Shown here: piece after piece, positions 43,850-53,905 of the stretch
Position numbering within the stretch: the first letter of the stretch is position 1
Layout: each line of letters opens with the position of its first letter
Source of the DNA: Physcia stellaris
Taxonomy: Eukaryota > Ascomycota > Lecanoromycetes > Caliciales > Physciaceae
Direction of reading: 5' to 3'
DNA: 64,000 nucleotides
Assembly (NCBI GenBank): GCA_018902385.1
Contig: JABSSW010000055.1
Location: forward strand, 124,001 to 188,000
Notes under the pieces: model-generated
The model's database searches: none
Seen by the model: only the letters and a program-made list of their open reading frames with translations
What the model was told of the DNA's origin: nothing
Translations under genes and position numbers: made by a program

Positions 43850-44523
43850 CTTCTTCACACTGTGACAAGCTGACCTACCTCACAACATATCCACGGGACT
43901 AGTCGTAAGACTGTAGAAGTCAAACATCGTTAGTGATTGAATCCCAGTGCAGCTGTAGAAAATGCCTTGTACTCTCATGGCACCGCTTTCTTGGCTCTTT
44001 CCGCCCCATATGAAGACATGCAAGGGACAGAATGCTTGCATTACTGAGAAAGAGGCTAGTATCCTTTTCTGATATTGCTGCCCCTCCCTTTGCTTTGCCT
44101 TGTGTTGAAGACTTTCCTACGTTGGTCATACTTAGGCCTGAATTAAAGCAAAGAATTCGATCGTGACGTCTTGGGCTCAATGGTGCTTTGGTTCAGGGTC
44201 TTCCTTGGGTGAATGGTCGATCCTTGACAGTCCAGAAATTTCCAATCATTTACTAATTCACTCGGCTTTTGGACCTCAACCTCCATCCATCTTTCACCTC
44301 ACTCGTTTCCTCCCACCCACGATCATTACACCGCACCGGCCTCTTCCGGGCTGTGCTTTGCACCATCACAGCGGCTGGCAAGCCTCATACAACCGACTAC
44401 TACATCCAGTAAGTTTCTTTCGGCCTTTTAATGTGTTGTGATGACTCCAATTTGACTGGAAGCTTTCTGCAGGTGACACCCGGACATCAAAGCACTGAAA
44501 GAGTCCTTGCAGCCACCGCAACC
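43850..44523 (+). promoter_or_regulatory. Upstream region of the 7TM-RGS gene with likely leader intron
   Basis: Upstream region of the downstream gene. A GTAAGT donor at 44409, a TTTGACTGG branch-like site and a CTGCAG acceptor ending at 44472 define a probable 64-bp intron in the 5' untranslated leader. No separate gene is supported. Confidence 0.45.
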
Positions 44524-46442
44524 ATGGGGTATGCCAACGGCCATAACTGGGGCAACAAACTGAACTGGGATGGACTCGGCATCTCCTCTCTCATATTTGC
44601 AGGAGTGTATTCGATCATCTTCTATGCCATGTGCGCCATTGTCTGGGCCAACCGCAAACACCCCGTCATCAAGATGCGCAATATGGGGCTCGCCATCTCT
44701 TCGCTTCTCGTTCTGCACGTCTATTTCTTCATGATCTTCCTGGCTTACGTCCTGAATGGAAACTATCCTTGCGAGTTGGAATTCTGGATCATGTCCTTCT
44801 ACTTGCCCATAGGAATCGGACTCTTCCAAGCGCAGAACCAACAGCTTCTCCTTGTCAGCCGCGCACAGAGCAAGCTGATTTACATGGAAGATACATTCAA
44901 GTCCTTGCCTCCCACGCGTCCTGGGTTTAAACGATGGAATTTCAAGTTTCGACAATGGTGGGCCCAGTGGACCGAGCAGAACAAGTACGAAGGCTTCCTT
45001 GCCGTTGGTATGGTCCTTCAGGTAGGATATACCAAGACCGTGACTCTTTCGCAGCTGGCGCGAGCGCTGACAGATCCTCTTAGCTTATGGTGTCGACCAT
45101 AATCTTCCTCATCTCTCGGAAATTCACTGGTTTTGGCTTTGTCTCTCAGCACGTCTCTATAGGAGCGTGTCGCCGTGGCTGGGAGTGGTAGGTCATCAAT
45201 GTATCCGTATCGCATTGACAGCTAACTGAGTATTCTCAGGGCTCCATCCATAGCCTGGCAATTTCTTTGGAACTGGATCCTTGGCCCAATCCTGATTTGG
45301 AAAATCCGTATGATCCGGGACATCTATCACTGGCGCCTACAGACTATTCTATGCATTATCGCCGGGTAAGCGAGATACGGTCTTCGAACAACTTGCACTA
45401 ACGTCGCATAGACTCCCTGGATCACCAATGTGGTTGGTCTCGTCTTACGATGACGGCTTCGCCAATGTAAACAGGTTCTGGGTTCCTGCAGCATGGTAAG
45501 CATACCTCCTTAGTTCAGCGAAGGCGTGCACGGTGATGAGGTCATTTTTCGATCTCTCCGCGGGCGTTCACTGGTGTCCTTCCGACGCTAATGATGTGCT
45601 GTAGGTTTCTCCCTGGAATAGTGACAATGGAAATGGCCACTCTCGGCTTTCCGATCTTTCAAGTCTTCTACCACAAACGAGCAGTCTACAAGACCACGAG
45701 GGCCATCAGTCAATGGGAGCTGAACAAGCATTTGGGTCTCTCGACCGGGAGCTCAATGATTACTGGCTCAAGTAAAGATTACCAGCCAACAGTGAGCGAC
45801 CTGGAGGATTGCCTTCGCAATAACCACTACCCATTCCTATTGTTTAGCTCCACTGAGGCATACTGTGCTGAGAGTGTCAAGTTCCTCATCAAAGTCATGA
45901 ACTTCAAGAATCATTGGGATACGGTATTCATAAAAGCGGGCGCAGAGGTCGAACGTGCTCATCACGTACTGTATCGGGCCGCGTTGGACATATACCTCTC
46001 ATTCGTCTATCACCCCACGGCTGACCAACAGATTAACGTGGAGTCTAAGTATTACGAGGATCTCAAGTTGCTCTTTTCTGCTGCGGCCAATCTGATTGCT
46101 TCCGACCGTCCTCCTACACCAAACTCGACTTGCTCTAAATCTATTGTTGCTCCCTGGGACGAACCACTGATTGACCAGAGCAATGACCGCACCGAGCGGC
46201 TGCAGATGGCGAGCATAGGGCCTCGCGAGTCGTCTGATGGTTTGAATACCCAGCTAATCATCAACCTCAACCAGCCGGCCGATCCTAATGACAAGCTGAT
46301 CGGCTTCAAGATCCCGGCCGAATTTGGGAAGCATTGTTTCGATGGTGCCTACGGATCTATCGTCACTATGATCTGGAGTGGACCCTGGCAGCATTTCCTT
46401 ACCAGCAACAAGCTGGAGCAAGCTACGCAGCGATCACTTTGA
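44524..46442 (+). CDS. Seven-transmembrane protein with RGS-like domain
   Basis: Five exons (44524-45021, 45084-45187, 45240-45365, 45412-45495, 45605-46442) give 549 aa with all phases correct. The N-terminal half has about seven hydrophobic segments: ISSLIFAGVYSIIFYAMCAI, LAISSLLVLHVYFFMIFLAY, FYLPIGIGLFQAQ, the LMVSTIIFLIS region, WQFLWNWILGPILIW, TILCIIAGLPGSPMWLVS and FLPGIVTMEMATLGFPIFQV. The C-terminal region after about residue 340 has an RGS-type pattern: DLEDCLRNNHYPFLLFSSTE, AYCAESVKFLIKVMNF, and FVYHPTADQQINVES near the end. RGS domains speed GTP hydrolysis by G-alpha. The combination matches fungal 7TM-RGS proteins (GprK-like, MoRgs7-like), probably plasma-membrane sensors that also damp the G protein. 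Confidence 0.82.
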
Positions 46443-48502
46443 ACCCCGACAATCCCTAGCGCTACTGGATACTTCTTCTGGAATCAAGAGTGGCAGTTCA
46501 TCGTTACATTTCACGGACCCTGTATGCGCGGACAGGACTCATCGGATCGACTTCATTTTGCGTATTGCGCAATCACTGGCTTTTCTCGGGACGACAGCAC
46601 ACTTCATTTCCCTTCTTTATTTGTATCTAGTCAGAAGTATACAATATCAAAAGTACTCGTACGATTTCCACAAGGACTAAGGACCCTGGTGTAACGGACT
46701 AGTGTAAAGCAAATGGATGGCGACGTTGCTTAGCTACTTAATGTAGCCATGGTAATATAGGTGAAGCTAGGAATTCACATAGGTGTGTGCTGGATATGGA
46801 CGTGAAGGCTAGGATATTTCTATCCTTCGCTCAGCATCTGGTTATTCAAAGCCTCTCGAATAAAGCAAGAATTAGAAGGATATGACTTGCAACAGAAGCC
46901 AATGATTACAGACAACTGGGTGAGCAGGTCTTCGGTGGGTCATTGAACCTGGGGGCGCTACTTTCATCTTCTAGGTAGAGTATGCTAGTACTAGGGGGAC
47001 TACCACGTTGATAGCTCTGCCAATTGACTGTTGTCAAACCACATCAATCTCTATTGATGACATGACTGATTCGACTAGTTCCTTGGGGATATATTTGTTA
47101 CATCTCCTCATCTTTGGACCCATGCGCCTAGCTTTTTCAACGACCGAGCAAACGCAACAGCCTAAGCCTAGCCCAGCAGAAGTAAAGCATTCGCCGAGGA
47201 CGTTGTGTACTGGGAGGATTGGCATCTAGCGCCATCACTCGCTTGATGCCTTAGTAAGCAGCAATCCTCACTCATCTCTCCGTATGAGAGTAATGTACGC
47301 TCACGCAAAGATATAGCTAGGTACCTTGAAGAACATCTCCTGACTTTCTTGAGCTCTCAGGCACTTTCACACAAAGGTCTTGATCGAGCGAGCTTTAACC
47401 GGCGACTTCTCGCTCCTCCCGAACATCTTGCTACCGTTTGAATGTTTGGATCAGATAGGCAAATCTCGGCCTCCACTCTACGCGACTGGCCCCTCCCGAC
47501 TCATTGTATTCTGTCGAACAATCACCGTACGCCTGCCAAGAGTAGATGCTTTTGTCCTATGGTCTGAGTGATGCAGTCTTCCATTGATCATGATCATCTC
47601 CTTTAGACCTTTGCTTACTTGAACTAGGAGACATAAAGGAGATGATGACTATACTTCCGCGTGCTTTGATCCAAGAGCGACTTTTGTCTTGAAAGGATGG
47701 TGTCCAGGTAATCTTATCTCGATCGCATACTTGCACTACACTGGGCTAGGGGAAATCCCTGCTGACCGCTGTGTAGATTTGTTATGGCGCAGCTAATATC
47801 TATGATTGCCGCATGGGAGTGTACACCATATCCATCAACCCCTCTACCTGGGTTGTATGCTTCTGTACTCCTGGTACAATAGCCTCGGCTGCCTCGTCAA
47901 CCTTCACTTGGCTACGATTTCGCATCGACTCCTCCAGAGCGAAGGTCGTGTCGACATTTGCTGGCTGCCATCAGCTGGGTCAGAAAATTTACTGAAAAAT
48001 CGACATTGACAAAAGTGATCTGGGTATAAGGACACTCGTGCCATAGGCGCTTTTGAATGAATGATTGGCGACATCAGACAAGGGACGTCTCACAGTCTTC
48101 GGAAGTGCCACATCATGTTCAATAATTTGGCTTTCGGCTGCTACGTGCGGCTACAAGAATGACACTGACATGTACCAGATCTATGACTAGACACAGGAAT
48201 TAGAAGCGTTCCATATTACCACCACTCGCAAGCTAGAGATTCAATGGCTGTTCAGCGACAACTTCTCATCCTTCGCTTCCAGGGTTTTACCTAAATTGCG
48301 GTATCTTCTCCTGAACTCTTTAAGCTGTCTGATGATGATATCAAGGTTAACCAAGGTCTCAGGCTTGTATCGGGCTTCGTCCTCAAAGTACTTCCTTAAT
48401 ATAACCAGCTCCTCCCACTGCTTACGCAAGTAATGGGGATATCGGTAGTCGAGATCCTGGAATTCACGGATAAGAAGCAGGGTCAACACTTCTCTAATGT
48501 AT
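46443..48502. other. Gene-poor region with a 13-bp hairpin
   Basis: About 2 kb without a supported gene. A perfect inverted repeat ATCATCTCCTTTA / TAAAGGAGATGAT lies at 47593-47605 and 47634-47646 with a 28-base loop. A minus-strand frame at 48241-48687 is an artefact reading out of the neighbouring MITE copy, although its non-MITE half (48241-48500) is helical and charged. Confidence 0.4.
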
Positions 48503-48706
48503 CCCACGGTCTGATGAGGTGCTATCTTCCCCTGATACATCGTCACTGGCCTATCCATTGCGACAAAACGCGTACCCGTCTTTGGCACAAAGCATATGAA
48601 GCCGACATGAAGATGACATTGTCTTCCAATTTGGTCCGAAGTCGGGTAATCGTAGATTTGTCGCTGTATCATGCAAATTAGCTCCAATTACTACCAGACC
48701 ATGAGA
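48503..48706 (-). repeat. MITE-like element (locus 5)
   Basis: Reverse-orientation copy with both ends: TATCCCACGGTCTGATGAGG at the left and TACTACCAGACCATGAGATA at the right, with TA on both edges. Internal blocks include GCGACAAAACGCGTACCCGT, TTGGCACAAAGCATATGAAG and AAGTCGGGTAATCGTAGATT. Confidence 0.9.
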
Positions 48707-48756
48707 TAAAGCGTGGTATATATCCAACTTGGCTACTCCACCCTGCCTTCAATCCA

Positions 48757-49095
48757 ATGGACCCTTCTAGCGTTGGAACAACGCCACAGATGGTCTTATT
48801 GGCGATGATACCCAAAATCAGGATATCTCGATTTCTTAGCAAGCATAGTCTCGGTCATCGAATACCAAGCACCGACGCTGGACACTCTGATAAGGATACA
48901 AATCCGGAGTACAGGGATCACTTCGAAGACCGTTTCGATTCGGCAGACAATGACAACTCCGACGGGGCACCCTACTCCAGAAGAAGCCTCAACACACCTG
49001 CAAACCCTCTTAGTACTACTTACGAGCATTACCAAAATAGTATAGAGAAGATCCAAAAGAGCCTCCCGGAGGAGTTCCGGCTGCGTTACTTTTAG
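48757..49095 (+). CDS. Small hypothetical protein between two MITE copies
   Basis: A 112-aa open frame starts MDPSSVGTTPQMVLLAMIPK. It has a hydrophobic then basic head, an acidic middle (HFEDRFDSADNDNSDGAPYS) and a helical tail ending PEEFRLRYF. A TATATA-like sequence lies about 40 bp upstream. No domain is recognised. It lies 50 bp from one MITE copy and 90 bp from the next, both in the same orientation. Confidence 0.35.
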   Translation: MDPSSVGTTPQMVLLAMIPKIRISRFLSKHSLGHRIPSTDAGHSDKDTNPEYRDHFEDRFDSADNDNSDGAPYSRRSLNTPANPLSTTYEHYQNSIEKIQKSLPEEFRLRYF

Positions 49096-49183
49096 TGGCA
49101 CCTAGGCATGGAAATGTTTATCCAGTTTCTTCAATTTCTGATCGAGGGATATGACTATGTCGAGGCCGATGGTGTTGGCCACT

Positions 49184-49413
49184 ATCCCGTGGTCTGGTGT
49201 GGTGCTATATTGCATTGCATTCATCGTCACCGATACACCCAATATGATAAAACGCTTACCCGCGTTTGGCACAAAGAATATGAAGACGACATGAAGATGA
49301 TATGAAGGTGACATGAAGAAAACATCATCTTTTGCTTTCGCCCCAAGTCGGGTAATCGTAGATCTGTCGGTGTATCCTAAGAAATAGCACCACTTACTAT
49401 CGGACCATGGGAT
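49184..49413 (-). repeat. MITE-like element (locus 6), best-preserved ends
   Basis: Reverse-orientation copy: TATCCCGTGGTCTGGTGTGG at the left and ATAGCACCACTTACTATCGG then ACCATGGGATA at the right. The terminal inverted repeats and flanking TA are clearest here. The middle holds a small expansion of the ATGAAGATGATATGAAGGTG type. Confidence 0.9.
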
Positions 49414-49938
49414 AGCATGGCCGTCGGTTACAAACGCTGAAATACTGATGAATACATCTGTGAGGTAATGCCGCCTGACCAAATAACCACTTTATGTCCT
49501 TCAAAACATCTTTGCGGGATCACTGTTCCAAGTATGGCAAGAGAAGTGCAGTCTCCCTGGAGATACTCATAGACAGAGCTGACTCACTGTTCACTTAGAC
49601 TGAATACTAGACATCACTGCCCCTGGTTTCATACAGTGTCGTCGGTTTCGTAAGATCATTCACGACTCTGTGCACTGAACCGTAATCTGACTCACTTGGA
49701 CGCAAGATTCCTGTCTTCACCCTCAAAAATCGAAGACAATGAGTCGAGCTTCACCTGGCATGCACAAGAAAACTTTCAAGGAGTCAAAACCTGGACATAT
49801 ATACATATAGCACGGCCTCACCGAGCCAACCCTCTATCCACTCTCGAACCTACACAGCTCCCAATATAAGCCACCCACCAAGCCCATAGAACCAGACACC
49901 AAATAACCTCACCCGAAAACCAAATCTCCCACCTCATA
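49414..49938. promoter_or_regulatory. Upstream region of the 214-aa gene
   Basis: About 525 bp; the last 150 are C/A-rich, as common in fungal leaders. A TATATACATATAG stretch at about 49797-49809 may serve as a TATA element. No gene is seen. Confidence 0.35.
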
Positions 49939-50583
49939 ATGTCACCCAAAACACACAGACCCACCCTACGCCTCCAAATCCGCGACCTCGCCCTCCTCTT
50001 CCTGTCCCTAAAAGCCTGGAAAGCCCCCCTCGCCCCCAAACTCCCCTCCTACGACCAAAGCAAGCCTCCCCGAAACGCCGTGCTCTGCAACGAAGCAGAT
50101 GACTGCAGGTACTGCGTCGAACTGCACAGCCGCATGGAATTCGAGGGTCCGCTGGTCGTCTGCCGCCCGTATCTGTGGGCGATGGATATCTCGCACCTGA
50201 TCATGATGCTGGAGCTTCGCATCGCCCGCTCGGAGGCGAGTTCGGCCTTGGTTTCCGGGGATGTGGATGAAACGCCCTCCTTTTTGCCGCTGGAGAAGAT
50301 TGATAAAGTGATCGCGGATGACATCGCGGCGGTGTTGGCGCATGAGAAGATTTGCGAGGAGGATTATAATGATTTAGAGGACTTTCTGAAGAGGTTGGGA
50401 GCTGCGAAGGAGAAGCTGGATGGGATTGAGGGATTTGACACTGGGCTGAGGGAGGGCTTGGAGAGGGTCTTGCGGGAGATTAGGCGGTGTGGCTGTTATG
50501 ATGGATGGGGGGTTTTCTCGCTGGGTGTACTGCGGAGGGATCTCGAAGAGGGAGGGTTAGATGGCGAGAGTGCTGATCAGTGA
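49939..50583 (+). CDS. Hypothetical 214-aa helical protein
   Basis: Single-exon open frame starting MSPKTHRPTLRLQIRDLALL. Four cysteines occur near residues 50-75 (LCNEADDCRYCVEL and VVCRPYLWAMD) and two near the C-terminus (RRCGCYDGWGVF). Between them are acidic helices such as LEKIDKVIADDIAAVLAHEK and YNDLEDFLKRLGAAKEKL. There is no signal peptide or known domain. The unbroken frame and high third-position GC argue that it is real. Unknown function. Confidence 0.6.
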   Translation: MSPKTHRPTLRLQIRDLALLFLSLKAWKAPLAPKLPSYDQSKPPRNAVLCNEADDCRYCVELHSRMEFEGPLVVCRPYLWAMDISHLIMMLELRIARSEASSALVSGDVDETPSFLPLEKIDKVIADDIAAVLAHEKICEEDYNDLEDFLKRLGAAKEKLDGIEGFDTGLREGLERVLREIRRCGCYDGWGVFSLGVLRRDLEEGGLDGESADQ

Positions 50584-51240
50584 CTCAAAGACTGATGGTC
50601 TGTATATAATTGCTCTCTGCGGCTTTTATGGCCGGATAAAGGGGTTTTATTAACCCACATTCGGCCCTTCATGGGTCCATTGCTTGGTTCCAGACAGATC
50701 TTTAGGGTGCTCTAGCCCACAGACCAGGCCGCTCGACACGGTGCTTCATAGATATGAAGAATCCGACGTCCTGGATCGTGGGTCTCCCACCTCGTGCCAC
50801 GCGCCAGGGAACAGTAGATCAGGATCACTATTCGCACATCCGAAAGACTCTGCGCTGCTCTCTGCCTACTATTATTTAGTCCAGGACTTTCTCTAAGCGA
50901 TCTCTTTGTACCCGGTTCGTGGTCCTTTGTTGGAACATAGTCATTGGCGGGGAGGACAAAGGCTATTGTTGCATTGCTTACCGGTCAAAGCAGCATTCAC
51001 AAGAGAAGTCCAACGGGGTTCTTGCGTAGCCTTCCTGTTACCCGAAAAAGTCACTTCAAACCTCGCTACCGCCGCTGAAGAAATCAGTACACTCACTACT
51101 CCTTACACCACGGATCTTTCGAGGAATCCTCGAATCTCTGCCTCGAATCACAGAACTGCAAAACTCTCCAATCTGGCCCCACTCATCCTAACCACATCAA
51201 CAACAGCAGCACTCCAGCAAACCCCCCCAATAAAAACCCA
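50584..51240. other. Intergenic region
   Basis: About 660 bp between two small plus-strand genes. The last 150 bp are strongly C/A-rich, like a leader. The frame of the next gene has an overlapping open frame from 50906 which I regard as its shadow. Confidence 0.3.
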
Positions 51241-51699
51241 ATGTCCCACCCGCACACCGTCCGCCCGCAAGCCCCACCTCCAATCCCCTTCTTCCAACCC
51301 CAAAACACCTACACCCTACCCACCGACCTCTCCCACCTCCTCACCCTCCTCCACCACAAACTCCACCTCCTCCAAACCCGCACCCCAGAATCCCTAGCCC
51401 CGGACCCCGTGATCCCGCCCCAGCAACAGCGCTATCGGGGCTGGATCACGAGTATCGATGTCGCGCTGCAGCGGGATGTGGCCAAGCTGTTGCGGTATCA
51501 GGGATTGGGGAGGGGGGATGAGGAGGTTTGTAAGAGGTTGGTCGAGGAGGTGAGAAGGGTGAGGGGGGTGTTGGCGAGGGGGTTTGATGAGGGGGCTTTT
51601 AGGGGGTTGATGCTGTTGTGGAGATGGTGGGGGGGTGGATTGGGGAGGTGGGTGGTGGGGTGGTGGGAGGGAGCTAGGGAGTGGTGGATTTGGCGCTGA
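51241..51699 (+). CDS. Small Pro-rich/helical hypothetical protein
   Basis: 152 aa from ATG 51241. The head is Pro-rich (MSHPHTVRPQAPPPIPFFQP). It continues LPTDLSHLLTLLHHKLHLLQ, then a helical middle RGWITSIDVALQRDVAKLLR and DEEVCKRLVEEVRRVRGVLA. The tail is Trp/Gly-rich (LLWRWWGGGLGRWVVGWWEG) and could be membrane-active or low-complexity read of a G-rich DNA stretch. The layout (Pro-rich head, then DL..LL..L hhKL helix) resembles the 62.7-kb gene. Function unknown. Confidence 0.48.
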   Translation: MSHPHTVRPQAPPPIPFFQPQNTYTLPTDLSHLLTLLHHKLHLLQTRTPESLAPDPVIPPQQQRYRGWITSIDVALQRDVAKLLRYQGLGRGDEEVCKRLVEEVRRVRGVLARGFDEGAFRGLMLLWRWWGGGLGRWVVGWWEGAREWWIWR

Positions 51700-52482
51700 G
51701 GGGAGAGGTGAGCGCTAAGTGTTGTTGTAGATGTGTTTTACCCAGTACTCTTGGGGTCTGATACTGATTTGGTCTTGTTGAGAGGAGTAATTGGCTTGTA
51801 CTGAACTTCGTATGTTCAATCGTTTCAGCGTTCTCTTTTACGCGGGGCTGGAAATGATGTTGAGATAATTCGTGAGACAGGCGGATCTCTGACCTTGATA
51901 GCTCCCACCTCCCCGCTCCAGCCCTACGACATCAACACTTTGATATTCGGCTACGTCGGCCCTTTCGAATCGCAATTTCCGACGCTGCCTAAGACCCAAT
52001 TGGCCACGCGCTAAGCTGCTTCGAGGTTTTCTGAGGAAGGACAACGGATGCAGCGTCAACGTCAGGTCATCGGGATTGCTAGAGTAAGGAGCATGATTCG
52101 GTTGGATCTTCGGCAATAGGGACGTTGGTTGGATTAAGGCGTACTCAAGCCTGAAGATTTCGATTCGATTCAACAGGATATGTATCGTGGATCTTGCCGT
52201 CCAGGATCAGTAGCTCACAGAACTTTCAGGTTTCGAGAGGAAGTAAAGATCTTCACCATGAGTACATCACGTGACTTCGCTTCAGAAGCCCTAAGGAGCC
52301 AAATCCGATAAGGTGATCAACATAATTAGGTGGCGAATTCAGGCTGTCGATCAATAGATCCGTGACAAATAAAATGTCCTTGTTCATGGAGTAAAGTTAA
52401 GTCTTGTCGAATTTCCTTTGTTAGCATCAGCTGAGACCAATTATATCTTATCGTGGCATCGGTTGACTTTGATTTTCAGCGT
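51700..52482. other. Intergenic region
   Basis: About 780 bp downstream of the Pro-rich gene. No supported gene; the short minus-strand frame at 51838-52173 has no protein-like features. Confidence 0.3.
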
Positions 52483-52700
52483 ATCCCGTGGCCTGATACT
52501 AAGTGGTGCTAGCTTTTTGTGACACATCTTTCGTATGATCAAACCCCTAATAGACCTATGAATACCCGTCTCGGGACGGAATCCGAAGATGATGTCTCCT
52601 TCATCTTATGCTCAATCACTTTGTGCCAAGGACGGGTACTCGGATTGTTGCATTGAGTTGTGATTAATGCACCAGAGTGTGAAATGCTTTCATGACCAGC
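52483..52700 (+). repeat. MITE-like element (locus 7), degenerate right end
   Basis: Forward-orientation copy starting TATCCCGTGGCCTGATACTA. Family blocks include ATACCCGTCTCGGGACGGAA, TCCGAAGATGATGTCTCC and TTTGTGCCAAGGACGGGTAC. The right inverted end has decayed to GCACCAGAGTGTGAA-like sequence. Confidence 0.75.
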
Positions 52701-53905
52701 AAATATGAAAAGTCGAATAAAGTTAGTGTCGAGGCATTCAAGCAGCCCCAGCAGACCTATCATGAGGTTCCAATTCTACGCCTGGTAAAGGAACACAAGG
52801 ACTGGCAATGCGAAACATACTCTCATACTCGAGGAGGTGCCAGCCTACTCTTGCTGGGAAATAATTAGGCATGGATGAGCCGGATCTCTAAGGGGAAGAA
52901 ATGGAGACAAGGACCAAGAAACCAGAAAACCAAATGTGGATATCTATGATGAATGCTGATCTGATCGGGTGATTTTCCCCTTTTAACATGCAGTTTGGTT
53001 GTTGCGCATATTTCGTGTGACTGGAGACTTGGCCACCTACTTTAGGAGGGGATCGAAGTTTTTTATGTCCGATATATCCATGCCAAGAGAGATGTTCAAT
53101 GACGTCAGACAGGATCAATAAATCGCACACCATCTCTCTTGAACTGTAGTTCTAATATCAGTCTTGCCTCTCGCTGTTACAAAATCCGTAGACATCTTCG
53201 TATCTGATGATTGTCTCTCCAGTCCCGCAACCAAAAAGCTTCGACAAGCACAAGCGCAATGGTCTGCCGTACTCAACCAGTCTATCTTACAGCTCACTTA
53301 TTGTATTTCAAAAATACTTCCTAGTTTTTCGAAGGATTCTTTCAGTTGGAACCAGCCTACTCGCTCTATTTTCTTCTGCTGGCTCGGCGCCGAAGATCGA
53401 CTGTATGGCGAGGAGCATGACAGCTGCAAATGAACGGTGCGCATCGCAGTATCAACTTTCCAGCTACAGATTGATCCAGTATACGTGTTTTTTCTTCTGC
53501 TCGTGATGTTGATGCAAATAGCCGGTCCACGGTGGCTTGTCCGAAATTGCAGATGCAACTCGGCTTGCAAAATCCAGACGAAAAAGAGCAATAATGCCCG
53601 ACCCGTCATGATCTGCAAAGCTAGGACCACTACTGCGCCGTGCGTCCCATCGGTTTGAACCACAGTGCCATAGGTGCGCTTTTGGTTTTTATAGTTTGCT
53701 AATCGGCACCGCGCCTGCGCCAACAACAAATCTAGTTTCTTCAATGTTTACACGTATTAAGCAAAACACTTATGTCTCTCTTCGAAGCTGCAAAACTTTA
53801 CTCTCTCCTACACATAGGCATGCATGCTTTCTGCTCTTTCCGTAATTTTCATTCCTCGTCTCAATACTTTTTAGCGTATTTGCGCAGGCACAATCTAAAC
53901 TCATA
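52701..53905. promoter_or_regulatory. Upstream region of the glycosidase gene
   Basis: About 1.2 kb without a supported gene. The final 200 bp are pyrimidine-rich and probably hold the promoter and leader of the downstream secreted enzyme. Several short frames on both strands overlap one another and show no conserved features. Confidence 0.35.

Noticed and set aside
48241-48687. 148-codon minus-strand frame as a gene
   Set aside because: Its first 60 codons are a translation of the MITE copy; similar peptide strings appear from every copy, so the frame is an artefact of the repeat. The remaining helical part has no start of its own.
49102-49482. 126-codon minus-strand frame as a gene
   Set aside because: It covers a MITE copy from end to end and reads the repeat consensus.
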